Source of the DNA: Pontibacter sp. HSC-36F09 | GTDB taxonomy: Bacteria > Bacteroidota > Bacteroidia > Cytophagales > Hymenobacteraceae | Reading direction: 5' to 3' | Assembly: GCF_024171605.1 (NCBI RefSeq) | Contig: NZ_JALKAA010000008.1 | Span: 89,719-153,718, forward strand | DNA length: 64,000 nucleotides | Shown here: positions 17,651-26,407 of the stretch, piece by piece | How positions within the stretch are numbered: the stretch's first letter is position 1 | Layout: each line of letters opens with the position of its first letter | Program-made: the position numbers and the translations under genes | The notes under the pieces: generated by a model | The model's database searches: none | What the model saw: only the letters and a program-made list of their open reading frames with translations | What the model was told of the DNA's origin: nothing

Positions 17651-18307
17651 ATGGAAGAATATCTACTCAATTTAATTGAAAGAATGGGCAATGACAGTGG
17701 CCAAAACAATATGGAAGCTGTGTATGACAGTAGTAAAACAATCTCTTGGAAAGCATTCAGAGAAGCTGAAAAACAGGATAATGAAAGTTACATTCCTCAA
17801 TTAATGGAATTTATTGAGAAGGAAAAGAATAAGAAGAAAAAAGACAGAGCCTATTTCCTATTAGGTCACATAGCAAAAAATACAGGAAATATAGTAGCAG
17901 TTAAGTTTCTGATACAGCAAGTAGAGAAGGAAACAGATAAATATGTAGTCTCTGCGCTGCTTGATATAATTGCGTATTTGAAGAAGCCAAATGGCATGGA
18001 CTTGCAACCTATTCTCAATGCAATGAAAAGTGAGAAATGGTTAATTAGGCATAGTGCTATTTCCGCTTTGAAAGAATCTTCAGATGAAGAGGTAGAGAAT
18101 GCCTTAGTTGAAGTTCTTAATAACTCAACTGACCCAAATGATTTGACTTATGCCAATGCAACTCTTAATAAAGTTGGTACACCCAAAGCTATACCATACA
18201 TTAAGAACCATCTAAGAAGCAGAAAAAGAGATGTTAAGTTGTCGGCTAAACTTGCAATAGAAGAAATTGAAAAACGATACAAGTCTACTAAAAGCACAGA
18301 CCGTTAA
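17651..18307 (+). CDS. HEAT-repeat protein, AT-rich
   Basis: 218 residues. Helical repeats run through most of it; a clear HEAT unit is WLIRHSAISALKESSDEEVE (about residues 128-147), others near IPQLMEFIEKEKNKKKKDRA and AKLAIEEIEK. HEAT proteins are scaffolds with no catalytic function. The gene is visibly richer in A and T than mnmH and selD on either side (many AAA, GAA, ATA and TTA codons) and I see no copy of the AGGTATA motif inside it. There is no signal peptide. It separates two selenium genes that would otherwise be close, so it may be a later insertion. Function unknown. Confidence 0.8.
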   Translation: MEEYLLNLIERMGNDSGQNNMEAVYDSSKTISWKAFREAEKQDNESYIPQLMEFIEKEKNKKKKDRAYFLLGHIAKNTGNIVAVKFLIQQVEKETDKYVVSALLDIIAYLKKPNGMDLQPILNAMKSEKWLIRHSAISALKESSDEEVENALVEVLNNSTDPNDLTYANATLNKVGTPKAIPYIKNHLRSRKRDVKLSAKLAIEEIEKRYKSTKSTDR

Positions 18308-18450
18308 GCAAGCATATATCACATGCTTCCGCAAAAGCCTTACAAGTAACACGCAGCCGTTGATAATAACTTAAAGGTATAATTTATACACACAAGTCCA
18401 TCACAGATATAACTAGCATAGCTTATACCTAGCATATACAACCATTTACC

Positions 18451-19503
18451 ATGGAAGAAATCAACACACAAGACATAAAACTCACCCAGTACAGCCACGG
18501 CGCTGGCTGCGGCTGCAAGATTTCCCCCAAAGTGCTCGATACGATCCTGCACACCGACATCCACTACCCCGAAAACGACAAGCTGCTGGTGGGCAACAGT
18601 TCCCGCGACGATGCCGCCGTGTACGACATTGGCAATGGCCGCGCCGTCATCAGCACCACCGACTTCTTCATGCCGATCGTGGATGATGCCTATGACTTCG
18701 GCCGCATCGCTTCCGCCAACGCCATTTCGGATGTGTATGCCATGGGCGGCACGCCTACCATGGCTATTGCCGTGCTGGGATGGCCTATTGATAAACTGGC
18801 GCCAGAAGTTGCCAAGCGCGTGATCGAAGGTAGCCGCAGCATCTGCCACGAAGCAGGTATACCGTTGGCAGGCGGCCACAGCATCGACAGTCCGGAGCCG
18901 ATCTTTGGACTGGCCGTAAGCGGTATGCTCGACATCCCGAACCTGAAACGAAACGATACCGCCACCGCCGGCTGCGAGCTATACCTGACCAAACCGCTGG
19001 GTGTAGGCATTCTGACCACCGCTCAGAAGAAAGCCATCCTAAAACCGGAACATGCTCACCTGGCGCCACAGCAGATGATGCAGCTGAACAAAATCGGTGC
19101 AGACTTGGGGCAGTTGTCACAAGTAAAAGCCATGACCGACGTGACGGGCTTTGGTTTGCTGGGTCACCTCTCCGAGATGTGCGAAGGCAGCAACTTAACG
19201 GCAGAAATACACTTCGACAGAGTGCCGGTTATACCTGAGGCTTTAGATTACTTAGCGCAAAAAGCTATACCTGGCGGCACCCACCGCAACTTTGACAGCT
19301 ACGGTCACAAAATAGCTGAACTCACTCCAGACAAGAAACACCTGCTCTGCGACCCGCAAACAAGTGGCGGCCTGTTGGTAGCCGTAGACCCGATTGGTCG
19401 CGAAGAAGTGCTACAGCTGTTTGAAAAGTACGGTCTGCAACTCCAGCCGCTAGGTGTGCTGAGAGAGCGCGGAAGCGAAGAGAGGCTGATCCAGGTGGTA
19501 TAG
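18451..19503 (+). CDS. selD: Selenide, water dikinase (selenophosphate synthetase)
   Basis: 350 residues. Makes selenophosphate from selenide and ATP. The N-terminal [19 protein letters not shown] holds the catalytic Cys20 and Lys23, corresponding to Cys17 and Lys20 of E. coli SelD; here the position is Cys, not selenocysteine. Other family segments are [37 protein letters not shown] and [11 protein letters not shown], and [12 protein letters not shown] near the end. Similarity to the E. coli protein (from memory) is high across the length. No selA, selB or selC is seen, so the donor probably serves MnmH; selenoprotein synthesis elsewhere in the genome is not excluded. Confidence 0.96.
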   Translation: MEEINTQDIKLTQYSHGAGCGCKISPKVLDTILHTDIHYPENDKLLVGNSSRDDAAVYDIGNGRAVISTTDFFMPIVDDAYDFGRIASANAISDVYAMGGTPTMAIAVLGWPIDKLAPEVAKRVIEGSRSICHEAGIPLAGGHSIDSPEPIFGLAVSGMLDIPNLKRNDTATAGCELYLTKPLGVGILTTAQKKAILKPEHAHLAPQQMMQLNKIGADLGQLSQVKAMTDVTGFGLLGHLSEMCEGSNLTAEIHFDRVPVIPEALDYLAQKAIPGGTHRNFDSYGHKIAELTPDKKHLLCDPQTSGGLLVAVDPIGREEVLQLFEKYGLQLQPLGVLRERGSEERLIQVV

Positions 19504-19573
19504 CGACCGTTTGCATCTTGCTTCCGTAAGCCTACATTGATAACTGATAATTGATCCCTGATCTCTGAAAAAC

Positions 19574-20344
19574 ATGAAACTACACTACAAGGAAATGGGC
19601 CACGGGCAGCCGCTGCTGATCTTGCACGGGCTGTTCGGCACATTGGATAACTGGGCAACCCTGGCCAAGCGACTGTCGGAGCACTACAATGTGTTCTTGG
19701 TAGACCTCCGCAACCACGGCCGCTCCCCGCACAGCGAACAGCACGACTACGATGCAATGGCCGAAGATGTGCTGCGCCTCGTGGACGAGCTGCAAATACC
19801 GACGCCGGCTATCATGGGGCATTCTATGGGCGGAAAAGTAGCAATGAACTATGCATTGAAATACCCGACCCGCCTCACCAAACTGATTGTGGTAGATATT
19901 GCTCCGAAAGCTTACCCTCCGCATCACGACGAGATCATCGATGCCCTGCAGTCGGTGGACATAAGCAGCGTAACCAGCCGCAGCGAGGTGGATAAACAAC
20001 TGGCCAATACGATCTCGCAGGAGGACGTGAGACTCTTCCTGATGAAAAACCTGTATCGCAAAGAAGACAACACCTTCGGCTGGCGCATGAACCTCGATGC
20101 GATTGAGAAAAACTACGATAAGATAGCCGCTCCTATCACTTCCGATATACCTTTCAAGAAAAACACGCTCTTCATCAAAGGCGGCAGGTCCAGGTATATT
20201 ATGCCAGAGGATGTGTATGGCACTATTGAGCATTTGTTTACACTGGTAGAAGTCGAAACTATACCTGAGGCCGGCCATTGGGTACATGCCGAGGCACCGG
20301 ACCAGGTATACGATCTGGTTACGAGGTTCCTGGATACTAACTAA
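19574..20344 (+). CDS. Alpha/beta-fold hydrolase (YbfF-like esterase)
   Basis: 256 residues with an intact catalytic set: ILHGLFGTLDNW near residues 16-27, nucleophile elbow GHSMGGK (Ser84) and C-terminal His235 in EAGHWVHAEAP. The phrases VDLRNHGRSPHS and GKVAMNYALKYP match the YbfF/BioH-like acyl-CoA esterase group. No signal peptide. It follows selD by 70 bases with no terminator between them, so it could share the transcript, but no functional link to selenium is evident. It is a different subtype from the hydrolase at 12850. Confidence 0.87.
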   Translation: MKLHYKEMGHGQPLLILHGLFGTLDNWATLAKRLSEHYNVFLVDLRNHGRSPHSEQHDYDAMAEDVLRLVDELQIPTPAIMGHSMGGKVAMNYALKYPTRLTKLIVVDIAPKAYPPHHDEIIDALQSVDISSVTSRSEVDKQLANTISQEDVRLFLMKNLYRKEDNTFGWRMNLDAIEKNYDKIAAPITSDIPFKKNTLFIKGGRSRYIMPEDVYGTIEHLFTLVEVETIPEAGHWVHAEAPDQVYDLVTRFLDTN

Positions 20345-20575
20345 GTCCGGATCAGGATTCTTAGGATTGTAAAAAAGATTTTCAGGATGGAATATGTCTT
20401 TCCAGCGTGTTCCTGGTTGTGTAAACTCGGGCTAACATGGGAATCACTCTTCCGGAATAACCACAAGTGTATAAGCCGTGGCTACAAACTGCGGCTTATG
20501 CTTAAGGTATAGCCACCACAACAGGTATAACTCTGCAACATTCCAACCATCAGCAATTCCACAACTAAAAGCCTC

Positions 20576-21292
20576 ATGAAAAAAACCGGCACGCTATACC
20601 TGATTCCGACGATACTGGCTGACGACACAGCCGACCAGGTGATTTCGCCACAAGTAAAGGACACGGTTAGTCGCCTAAGGTATTTCATTGTGGAGAACCT
20701 GCGCACCGCCCGCCGCTTTGTTAAAAGCATCTGCCCGGAACTGGTGATCGAGCAACTCAATTTTGTGCAGGTAGACAAGGATGCCACGCCCGCTCAGGTG
20801 CAAGCCTCTCTAAAGCCACTGCTGGAGCAAGGTATAGACGCTGGTATTATTTCGGAAGCAGGTTGCCCAGGTATAGCCGACCCCGGGGCTGAGGTGGCCA
20901 GGTATGCGCATCAGAAAGGTATACGGGTAGTGCCTTTTGCCGGTCCGTCAGCTATTCTGCTCAGCCTGATGGCCAGTGGCTTCAACGGACAGCGCTTTGC
21001 CTTCCACGGTTATCTGCCCATCGAGAAAGGGCCACGACTGCAGGCACTGCGAAACCTGGAAAAGGAGATGCTACAGCGGGACCAGACCCAGATTTTCATG
21101 GAGACGCCCTACCGCAACAACAAACTGCTCGAAGACCTGCTGCAGACGCTCAGCGGAGGCACCCGTCTCTGCATTGCGGCCAACATCACCTCGCCAGAGC
21201 ACGAGTTCATCCAGACCAAAACGATTGCCGAATGGAAAGGCAAGCTGCCGGATATTCACAAGCAACCAGCGGTATTTCTGATCTACAAGTAA
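20576..21292 (+). CDS. RsmI-like SAM-dependent methyltransferase (tetrapyrrole methylase fold)
   Basis: 238 residues. It begins GTLYLIPTILADDT, where classical RsmI has GTLYVVPTPIGN, then ISEAGCPGIADPGAEVARYAHQKGIRVVPFAGPSAIL, the RsmI/tetrapyrrole-methylase SAM site, and FHGYLPIEKGPRLQAL. RsmI 2'-O-methylates C1402 of 16S rRNA. This short Bacteroidota form lacks the C-terminal extension and may be a paralogue, so rRNA as substrate is inferred only. The preceding 231-base gap (20345-20575) holds no gene. Four AGGTATA-type motifs lie inside the coding region and three just outside it. Confidence 0.8.
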   Translation: MKKTGTLYLIPTILADDTADQVISPQVKDTVSRLRYFIVENLRTARRFVKSICPELVIEQLNFVQVDKDATPAQVQASLKPLLEQGIDAGIISEAGCPGIADPGAEVARYAHQKGIRVVPFAGPSAILLSLMASGFNGQRFAFHGYLPIEKGPRLQALRNLEKEMLQRDQTQIFMETPYRNNKLLEDLLQTLSGGTRLCIAANITSPEHEFIQTKTIAEWKGKLPDIHKQPAVFLIYK

Positions 21293-21357
21293 TTGGCCTT
21301 AAAGCACATTTCAGCAATACCAGCTTTTAAGCTATACCTGAAGTTCCACACTAACAT

Positions 21358-22398
21358 CTACCAACCTTCAGGTATAACCCTGGTTGCGCCCTTCATTACC
21401 TCACAATCGTCGGGGTAGCGGAACGGGGCGAAAGGATAGTCAATATCATTGCGCAAAATGGTTACCTGCCTGATGCTTACTCCGGATACATCAAAAAAGC
21501 CGATCACCTGCTCATTTTCATTGTTTACGCTGGTGATGTTCCCTTTTACTTCAGCCGGTGGCGGATCAAAAACAGTACCTGTGGCGAGCTTTTGCTGCTC
21601 CAGGATACGAAAGAAATTGTAGGCATCCTCGCTGATCGAATGCTGGTATAGCGTCAGTTTGTTCTTCACGCCCAAATATTTTTCAAAAGGCATGAAGAGC
21701 ACATTCTGACGAAGTACCTTCTTTCCATTGGTCAAGCGGTCATCTATCACTTTGAGTTGTTCAAGGTTTTCTTCCAGAAAGCATTGCGTACAACATTCTT
21801 TTGGAGCGGGAAGCCCGGTGAACGGATGAATGTAATCCTGGGGCTGTGTTCTGACCTCGTACTGGGTAGCGAAAGACCATCGCAAAAAAGTCTTCTCTTC
21901 TGCCGGATCCTCGTAATCGACAAGTACATTATAGCCCGGAAGTAATTGCTGTTCGCGTTCTCCCGGAAAGGCAAATGTCTGCTCAGCAACTTCAAATTGA
22001 ACAGAATCGATCGCGATTGGCTCTCTCATAACAACCGACTCCGATTGGTAGAGTTGGTCGCCTACCGTGACGTTGAGCGTATAAGTACGTCCTGGGACTC
22101 CCGTTGCCTTGCCAAAAGTGGAAGGATAATAATACCCTGCCTTATCATAAAAGAACTGGTACCACTCTCCTTCATTACTTGTAACAGTTACAATCGCCTT
22201 TTCTTCAAACTCATTGTAGGGGGAGGAATGTGGCTGAGAATAACTTAGCCGCACAAAGTTCAAACTGGCCTCATTTGTAAAGTACCCTTCTACTACTAGG
22301 TGCTTTCTTTGGGTGCTCAGGTCCGTATCCACTGGGTCGATACAACTGGTGAAAATTAGCAGGAGAAAAAATGGCAGCAACCTTCGTAGCATACGCAT
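21358..22398 (-). CDS. DUF4249 outer-membrane lipoprotein
   Basis: 346 residues. A lipoprotein signal ends at LIFTSC with Cys19 as the lipidated residue. The mature start IDPVDTDLSTQRKHLVVEGYFTNE is typical of DUF4249, a family that almost always follows a TonB-dependent receptor gene in Bacteroidota. It presumably acts as the surface or periplasmic partner of the receptor, but its ligand is unknown. Its ATG overlaps the stop of the receptor by one base (TAATG), so translation is probably coupled. A CCTQC motif sits in the middle of the protein. Confidence 0.87.
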   Translation of the reverse strand: MRMLRRLLPFFLLLIFTSCIDPVDTDLSTQRKHLVVEGYFTNEASLNFVRLSYSQPHSSPYNEFEEKAIVTVTSNEGEWYQFFYDKAGYYYPSTFGKATGVPGRTYTLNVTVGDQLYQSESVVMREPIAIDSVQFEVAEQTFAFPGEREQQLLPGYNVLVDYEDPAEEKTFLRWSFATQYEVRTQPQDYIHPFTGLPAPKECCTQCFLEENLEQLKVIDDRLTNGKKVLRQNVLFMPFEKYLGVKNKLTLYQHSISEDAYNFFRILEQQKLATGTVFDPPPAEVKGNITSVNNENEQVIGFFDVSGVSIRQVTILRNDIDYPFAPFRYPDDCEVMKGATRVIPEGW

Positions 22399-24755
22399 TA
22401 GAATTTAACATTAAAATTAATTGAAGGTATAGGAGCCCCGATCACAGCTAGTTTATACGCCCCCGGTGCTTCTCCATAGTGGTGCTGGTAGAGCATAGAG
22501 TAGGCATTCTTTCTGCCATACAGATTATAAATGGAGAAGCTACCACTGTACTCCGCCTTGCCCCTTTTGATTATTTCCCGATTCAAGGACACATCCAGGC
22601 GGTGATAGTCGGGCATTCGCTCCTGATTTCGGCCGGAATAATTGGCAAAGATCTGCCCCTGGTACCAATACCAGGAATCTGCTACAGTAACGGGTCTGCC
22701 GGTGGTATAAGTAAAGTTGGCCGTCACTTTCCATTTGGGCCAAAGATGATAATCGGCAAATATGTTCAGGTTGATCGGTTTGTCATAATTAGACGGATAA
22801 GCTTTCCCATCATTGATGGTTTCTGCTTCGGTTTTGCCGGCTATCGTTCTAAAAGACCTTGAGTACGTCAGGCTGACCCACCCAGTAAGTCGTCCTTGGT
22901 TCTTTTTCAGCATCCATTCAGAGCCGTAGGCCTCCCCATCTCCGAACAGTAAATCCGATTCGAGTGTGGGGTTGAGCAGGAGCGTTGCCCCGTCTTTGTA
23001 ATCGATCTGGTTATAGAGCTTTTTATAATATACTTCCCAGCTGAAGTCATACCAACTCTCCGGATCCGAGTAGAAGTATCCCAAAGACACCTGATCTGCC
23101 ACCTGAGGCTCTATGTGTTTGTTGGATAGTTTCCAGACATCCACCGGGGTGATGGCAGCCGTGTTTGAAATAAGCTGAATGTACTGCCTGGTTCTGCTAT
23201 AGCCTGCTTTAAAAGAAGTATTGTCCGTTAGAGAATATTTGAAGGATGCCCGTGGCTCAAGCCCATAGTAGGTTTGCACCACCTTTCCTGTACCATAGGA
23301 CAGCGTATCGACAATATTCACATCATTCTTAGGTTGGCCTTCTGCATACACGTAAGTATCTGATGGGCCTATTTTAGCAAACTGAGAGAAACGCAGTCCC
23401 ACTGACATCGACAGCCTGTCGGTAAGCGTCATTTCATCATTCAGGTAGACGGATGTTTCATATCCTTTATCGCTTTCTAATTGGCGCGGGTTAAGGCTAG
23501 AACTGCCATATGGCACTAATTCTCCTGGGTCAATGGCGTATACAGATGCGTCAGCACCAAAGTCAAGCTGATGTTTAGCAAGACCGAAGTATCCAAAATC
23601 CAGCTTCAGCTGTGTCAGGTCTATACCTGAGTTAAGGGCAAATTCCTCCCCGACTGCTATACCTTCGACCTTATTTACATAGTTGCTCTTAACTACAGTA
23701 GCTATACCTGTAAAGTTGTTGTTGAAAAGATGACTCCACTTGAGCGTTCCCAGCGTGTTTTTCCACTGGTAAGTCGTATCGTTCGGGAATTTGAAGCCAT
23801 CCGCACTATGGTAACCAGAGAAACTGACGGTGTTCTTTGCGTTCAGCTTATACTTAAATTTCAGGTTACCATCATAGAAATGACCGGAGCTGTTTTTTAT
23901 ATTCTTGTTGGGAAAAAGCTTCATGATGTAGCCCGGGAACGCCCCTCTAACAGCAACCAGAAACGTTAGCTTGTCAGACAGAGGCCCGTCCATACTGAAT
24001 TTGCCCGAGATAGGAGACACGCCGATCTCATACTTCATTCTCTCCTCATTCCCATCCCGCAGGCTTACATCCAGAATAGAAGAAATTCTGCCTCCATACC
24101 TGGCAGATATACCGCTGCGATGCAGTTCATAGCTTTTAAGGATATCCGGATTGTAGACAGAGTAGAAGCCGAACAAATGGTTGGCGTTGAATAGCGGGGC
24201 GTCATCCATCAGCACAAGGTTCTGGTCGGCACTGCCACCCCGTACAAAAAAGCCCGATGTTCCTTCGCCCGCATTTACTACTCCAGGCAATGCTGAAACA
24301 CTACGCAGCACATCAGCCTCTCCTAATAGCTTTGGCATGCGTGTGAGCATCTTCTGATCGATGAACGAGCTACCCATGTGTGTGTTATTCACATCTGTAA
24401 CAGGTCTGCTGGTGATCTCAACCTCTTTTAATTTGAAGTTGGCCAGTGTGAGCGTAAACTCAACCTCTTTATCAGCGGCTATGGTAACTGACTCCCGGAA
24501 GGGCGCCATACCTATGTATTGACAGGCAATTTCGTAGTTACCCTTCTCTAATAGTAAGGAAAAGCGTCCCTGCTTATCAGTGAATACGCCTTTACCTCCT
24601 GGTGAAACTACTAAAAAAGCGCCTTCCAGTCTTTCTCCCCAGATTCCCTTCACTGTACCTGATAGTTTGTATTGCCTTGGATTTACAGCTTGAGCCCATA
24701 CGTTTAATGTGAAGACCATCAGTAAGAGGGTAATTGCGACTGATTTCCGGGGCAT
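22398..24755 (-). CDS. TonB-dependent receptor with carboxypeptidase-like regulatory domain
   Basis: 785 residues. Signal peptide of about 21 residues (TLNVWA before QAVNPRQYK), then a carboxypeptidase-regulatory-like domain (KLSGTVKGIWGERLEGAFLVV to about residue 110), a plug domain (GEADVLRSVSALPGVVNAGEGTSGFFVRGGSADQNLVLMDDAP and onward, about 130-235) and a beta-barrel ending in FNVKF. It imports a ligand across the outer membrane using TonB energy. The ligand cannot be inferred; the DUF4249 partner overlaps its stop codon. It has its own transcript, because a terminator separates it from the SusD gene upstream. Confidence 0.92.
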   Translation of the reverse strand: MPRKSVAITLLLMVFTLNVWAQAVNPRQYKLSGTVKGIWGERLEGAFLVVSPGGKGVFTDKQGRFSLLLEKGNYEIACQYIGMAPFRESVTIAADKEVEFTLTLANFKLKEVEITSRPVTDVNNTHMGSSFIDQKMLTRMPKLLGEADVLRSVSALPGVVNAGEGTSGFFVRGGSADQNLVLMDDAPLFNANHLFGFYSVYNPDILKSYELHRSGISARYGGRISSILDVSLRDGNEERMKYEIGVSPISGKFSMDGPLSDKLTFLVAVRGAFPGYIMKLFPNKNIKNSSGHFYDGNLKFKYKLNAKNTVSFSGYHSADGFKFPNDTTYQWKNTLGTLKWSHLFNNNFTGIATVVKSNYVNKVEGIAVGEEFALNSGIDLTQLKLDFGYFGLAKHQLDFGADASVYAIDPGELVPYGSSSLNPRQLESDKGYETSVYLNDEMTLTDRLSMSVGLRFSQFAKIGPSDTYVYAEGQPKNDVNIVDTLSYGTGKVVQTYYGLEPRASFKYSLTDNTSFKAGYSRTRQYIQLISNTAAITPVDVWKLSNKHIEPQVADQVSLGYFYSDPESWYDFSWEVYYKKLYNQIDYKDGATLLLNPTLESDLLFGDGEAYGSEWMLKKNQGRLTGWVSLTYSRSFRTIAGKTEAETINDGKAYPSNYDKPINLNIFADYHLWPKWKVTANFTYTTGRPVTVADSWYWYQGQIFANYSGRNQERMPDYHRLDVSLNREIIKRGKAEYSGSFSIYNLYGRKNAYSMLYQHHYGEAPGAYKLAVIGAPIPSINFNVKF

Positions 24756-24883
24756 ATGGAGCGAAATATTGTTTAAATACTTTTTTAAATATACAAAGTT
24801 TGGACATTCAATTACTACTAGCGCTAAAAGCTTTTCAATAAATCAACCTGACACTGCCTTTGCTATAAATTCCTACAAAAAGA

Positions 24884-24910
24884 AAAGGTCTCCGGATTCC
24901 GGAGACCTTT
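24884..24910 (-). terminator. Terminator of the first SusC/SusD operon
   Basis: A perfect 12-bp stem (AAAGGTCTCCGG at 24884-24895 with CCGGAGACCTTT at 24899-24910) has a 3-base loop and is followed on the minus strand by TCTTTTTG. It ends the SusC/SusD transcript 56 bases after the SusD stop and leaves about 130 bases for the promoter of the TonB receptor gene. Confidence 0.92.
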
Positions 24911-24965
24911 GCCAATGAAGAAGACTACTACCTAGTTTTCTTAAAATTCAATTACTATTTTATTA

Positions 24966-26396
24966 CTATCTAATATCCCAGAATAGCTTAGTTGAGCTCG
25001 CATCACCGCCAATTGCTGACGCAGCAGCGGCATTGTTTGCCGGGTTGAGCGTTTGCTCGTTAACTGGGTAGATCAATCTTGTAGGTACGGTCAGGCCTTC
25101 TACTGGAGGAAGAAGCGTTGGAGCATCTAATCTTCTCCAGGTTATCCATGCGTCGTATCCACGGTTATAAAGTGCGATCCACTCCTGTGTACCAATCTTC
25201 TGTCTCCAGTCGCCAGGAGCAGTCAGATAGTTTACGCTTGGCTGTAACAGGTATGCTGTAGCCTGAGCTGCTGTACCACCCCAATAGGTGATGGAAGCTG
25301 TAACAGCATTGTTGTAGTGCTCCATAGCAGTGCCACCTACATTGTAACCTCTTTCTACGGCTTCGGCAAGAAGGAATTCTACCTCAGCGTAATCAAGCAA
25401 CAGTGCTTCGAACGTAGGGTCAGCAATCTTCGGACTAACAGTCGAGAAACTAGTAAAGGTGTTAGGGAAGCCATACTTACCACCTGCATACGCTCCATCA
25501 ACCTGTGAGAAATAGAACTCTCTCCTTGGGTCATTACGCTGGTTCATAGCGTCAACCAGTGTGTTGGCAGCAACGTAGTCTTCACGAGTTGAAAGTGGAC
25601 CTTTCACGTTAGAAGAGATCGGGTTGTTGTTCGGTGGTGCAGACAGGTATCCGAATGCTGCATTCTCAGCATTGCTTGATATTACGCCACCTGCTACTGC
25701 TGATTCTGCTAAGGCTTTTGCTCTTGCATTGTCAACATCAGCTACTACCATACCTAGCTTCAGTTTAAGAGAGTTACCAAACTTAAGCCAATTAGCCATG
25801 TTGCCACCGTAAAGAATGTCACCGCTTCCAGCAAATCCAGTTGTATTAGGATCAAGCTGTGCTACTGCTGTTTCAAGACGAGTTAGAATGTCCGCGTAAA
25901 CAGTCTGTGCATCGTCGTATACAGGCAGTGCATTCTGAGAATTGAGCGCCTCAGAGTAGGGAATATCACCAAACGTGTTTACCAGTACAGACCAGGTATA
26001 TACTTCCATGATCTCGATCTGAGCCAACTGGTTTTTCTTAACGCCTTCAGCAAGCGTCGCATCTTCGGTAACGATTCTTTTTGCTTCAACAAAATCGTTC
26101 AGCACATCACGGTACAGGGTTGTCCACATGTTCTGTGGAATCAAACGTGATGTCATGTTATAGCGTGGCTCATCCAGGTACTGCGTGGATGTCCAGTGCT
26201 GCACATAAAAACGATAGTTGTTTGTGTTAACGTTTGGTGTTGTCAGCACATCTGCTAAGTTTTTGGTTGCACCCGTGAACAGGGTAACCGCCGGAACTAC
26301 TGTCGCTTGTTTCTGGTCGACATTATACTCTTCCAGATCATCTACGCATGATGCCATAAACACCAGCGAGAATAAGCATATGATAAGTTTCTTCAT
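24966..26396 (-). CDS. SusD/RagB-family surface lipoprotein (pair 1)
   Basis: 476 residues, with a lipoprotein signal ending FMASC (Cys17). TPR-like helices follow, with characteristic segments such as WTTLYRDVLNDFVEAKRI, AQIEIMEVYTWSVLVNTFGDIPYSEAL and LLDYAEVEFLLAEAVERG. SusD proteins cap the SusC barrel and bind the nutrient at the cell surface. It starts 11 bases after the SusC gene, and the two are nearly full-length paralogues of the pair at 30654-35296. No glycoside hydrolase, peptidase or sigma/anti-sigma pair is nearby, so the ligand (glycan, peptide or other) remains open. Confidence 0.94.
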   Translation of the reverse strand: MKKLIICLFSLVFMASCVDDLEEYNVDQKQATVVPAVTLFTGATKNLADVLTTPNVNTNNYRFYVQHWTSTQYLDEPRYNMTSRLIPQNMWTTLYRDVLNDFVEAKRIVTEDATLAEGVKKNQLAQIEIMEVYTWSVLVNTFGDIPYSEALNSQNALPVYDDAQTVYADILTRLETAVAQLDPNTTGFAGSGDILYGGNMANWLKFGNSLKLKLGMVVADVDNARAKALAESAVAGGVISSNAENAAFGYLSAPPNNNPISSNVKGPLSTREDYVAANTLVDAMNQRNDPRREFYFSQVDGAYAGGKYGFPNTFTSFSTVSPKIADPTFEALLLDYAEVEFLLAEAVERGYNVGGTAMEHYNNAVTASITYWGGTAAQATAYLLQPSVNYLTAPGDWRQKIGTQEWIALYNRGYDAWITWRRLDAPTLLPPVEGLTVPTRLIYPVNEQTLNPANNAAAASAIGGDASSTKLFWDIR

Positions 26397-26407
26397 TTTC
26401 TGATATT

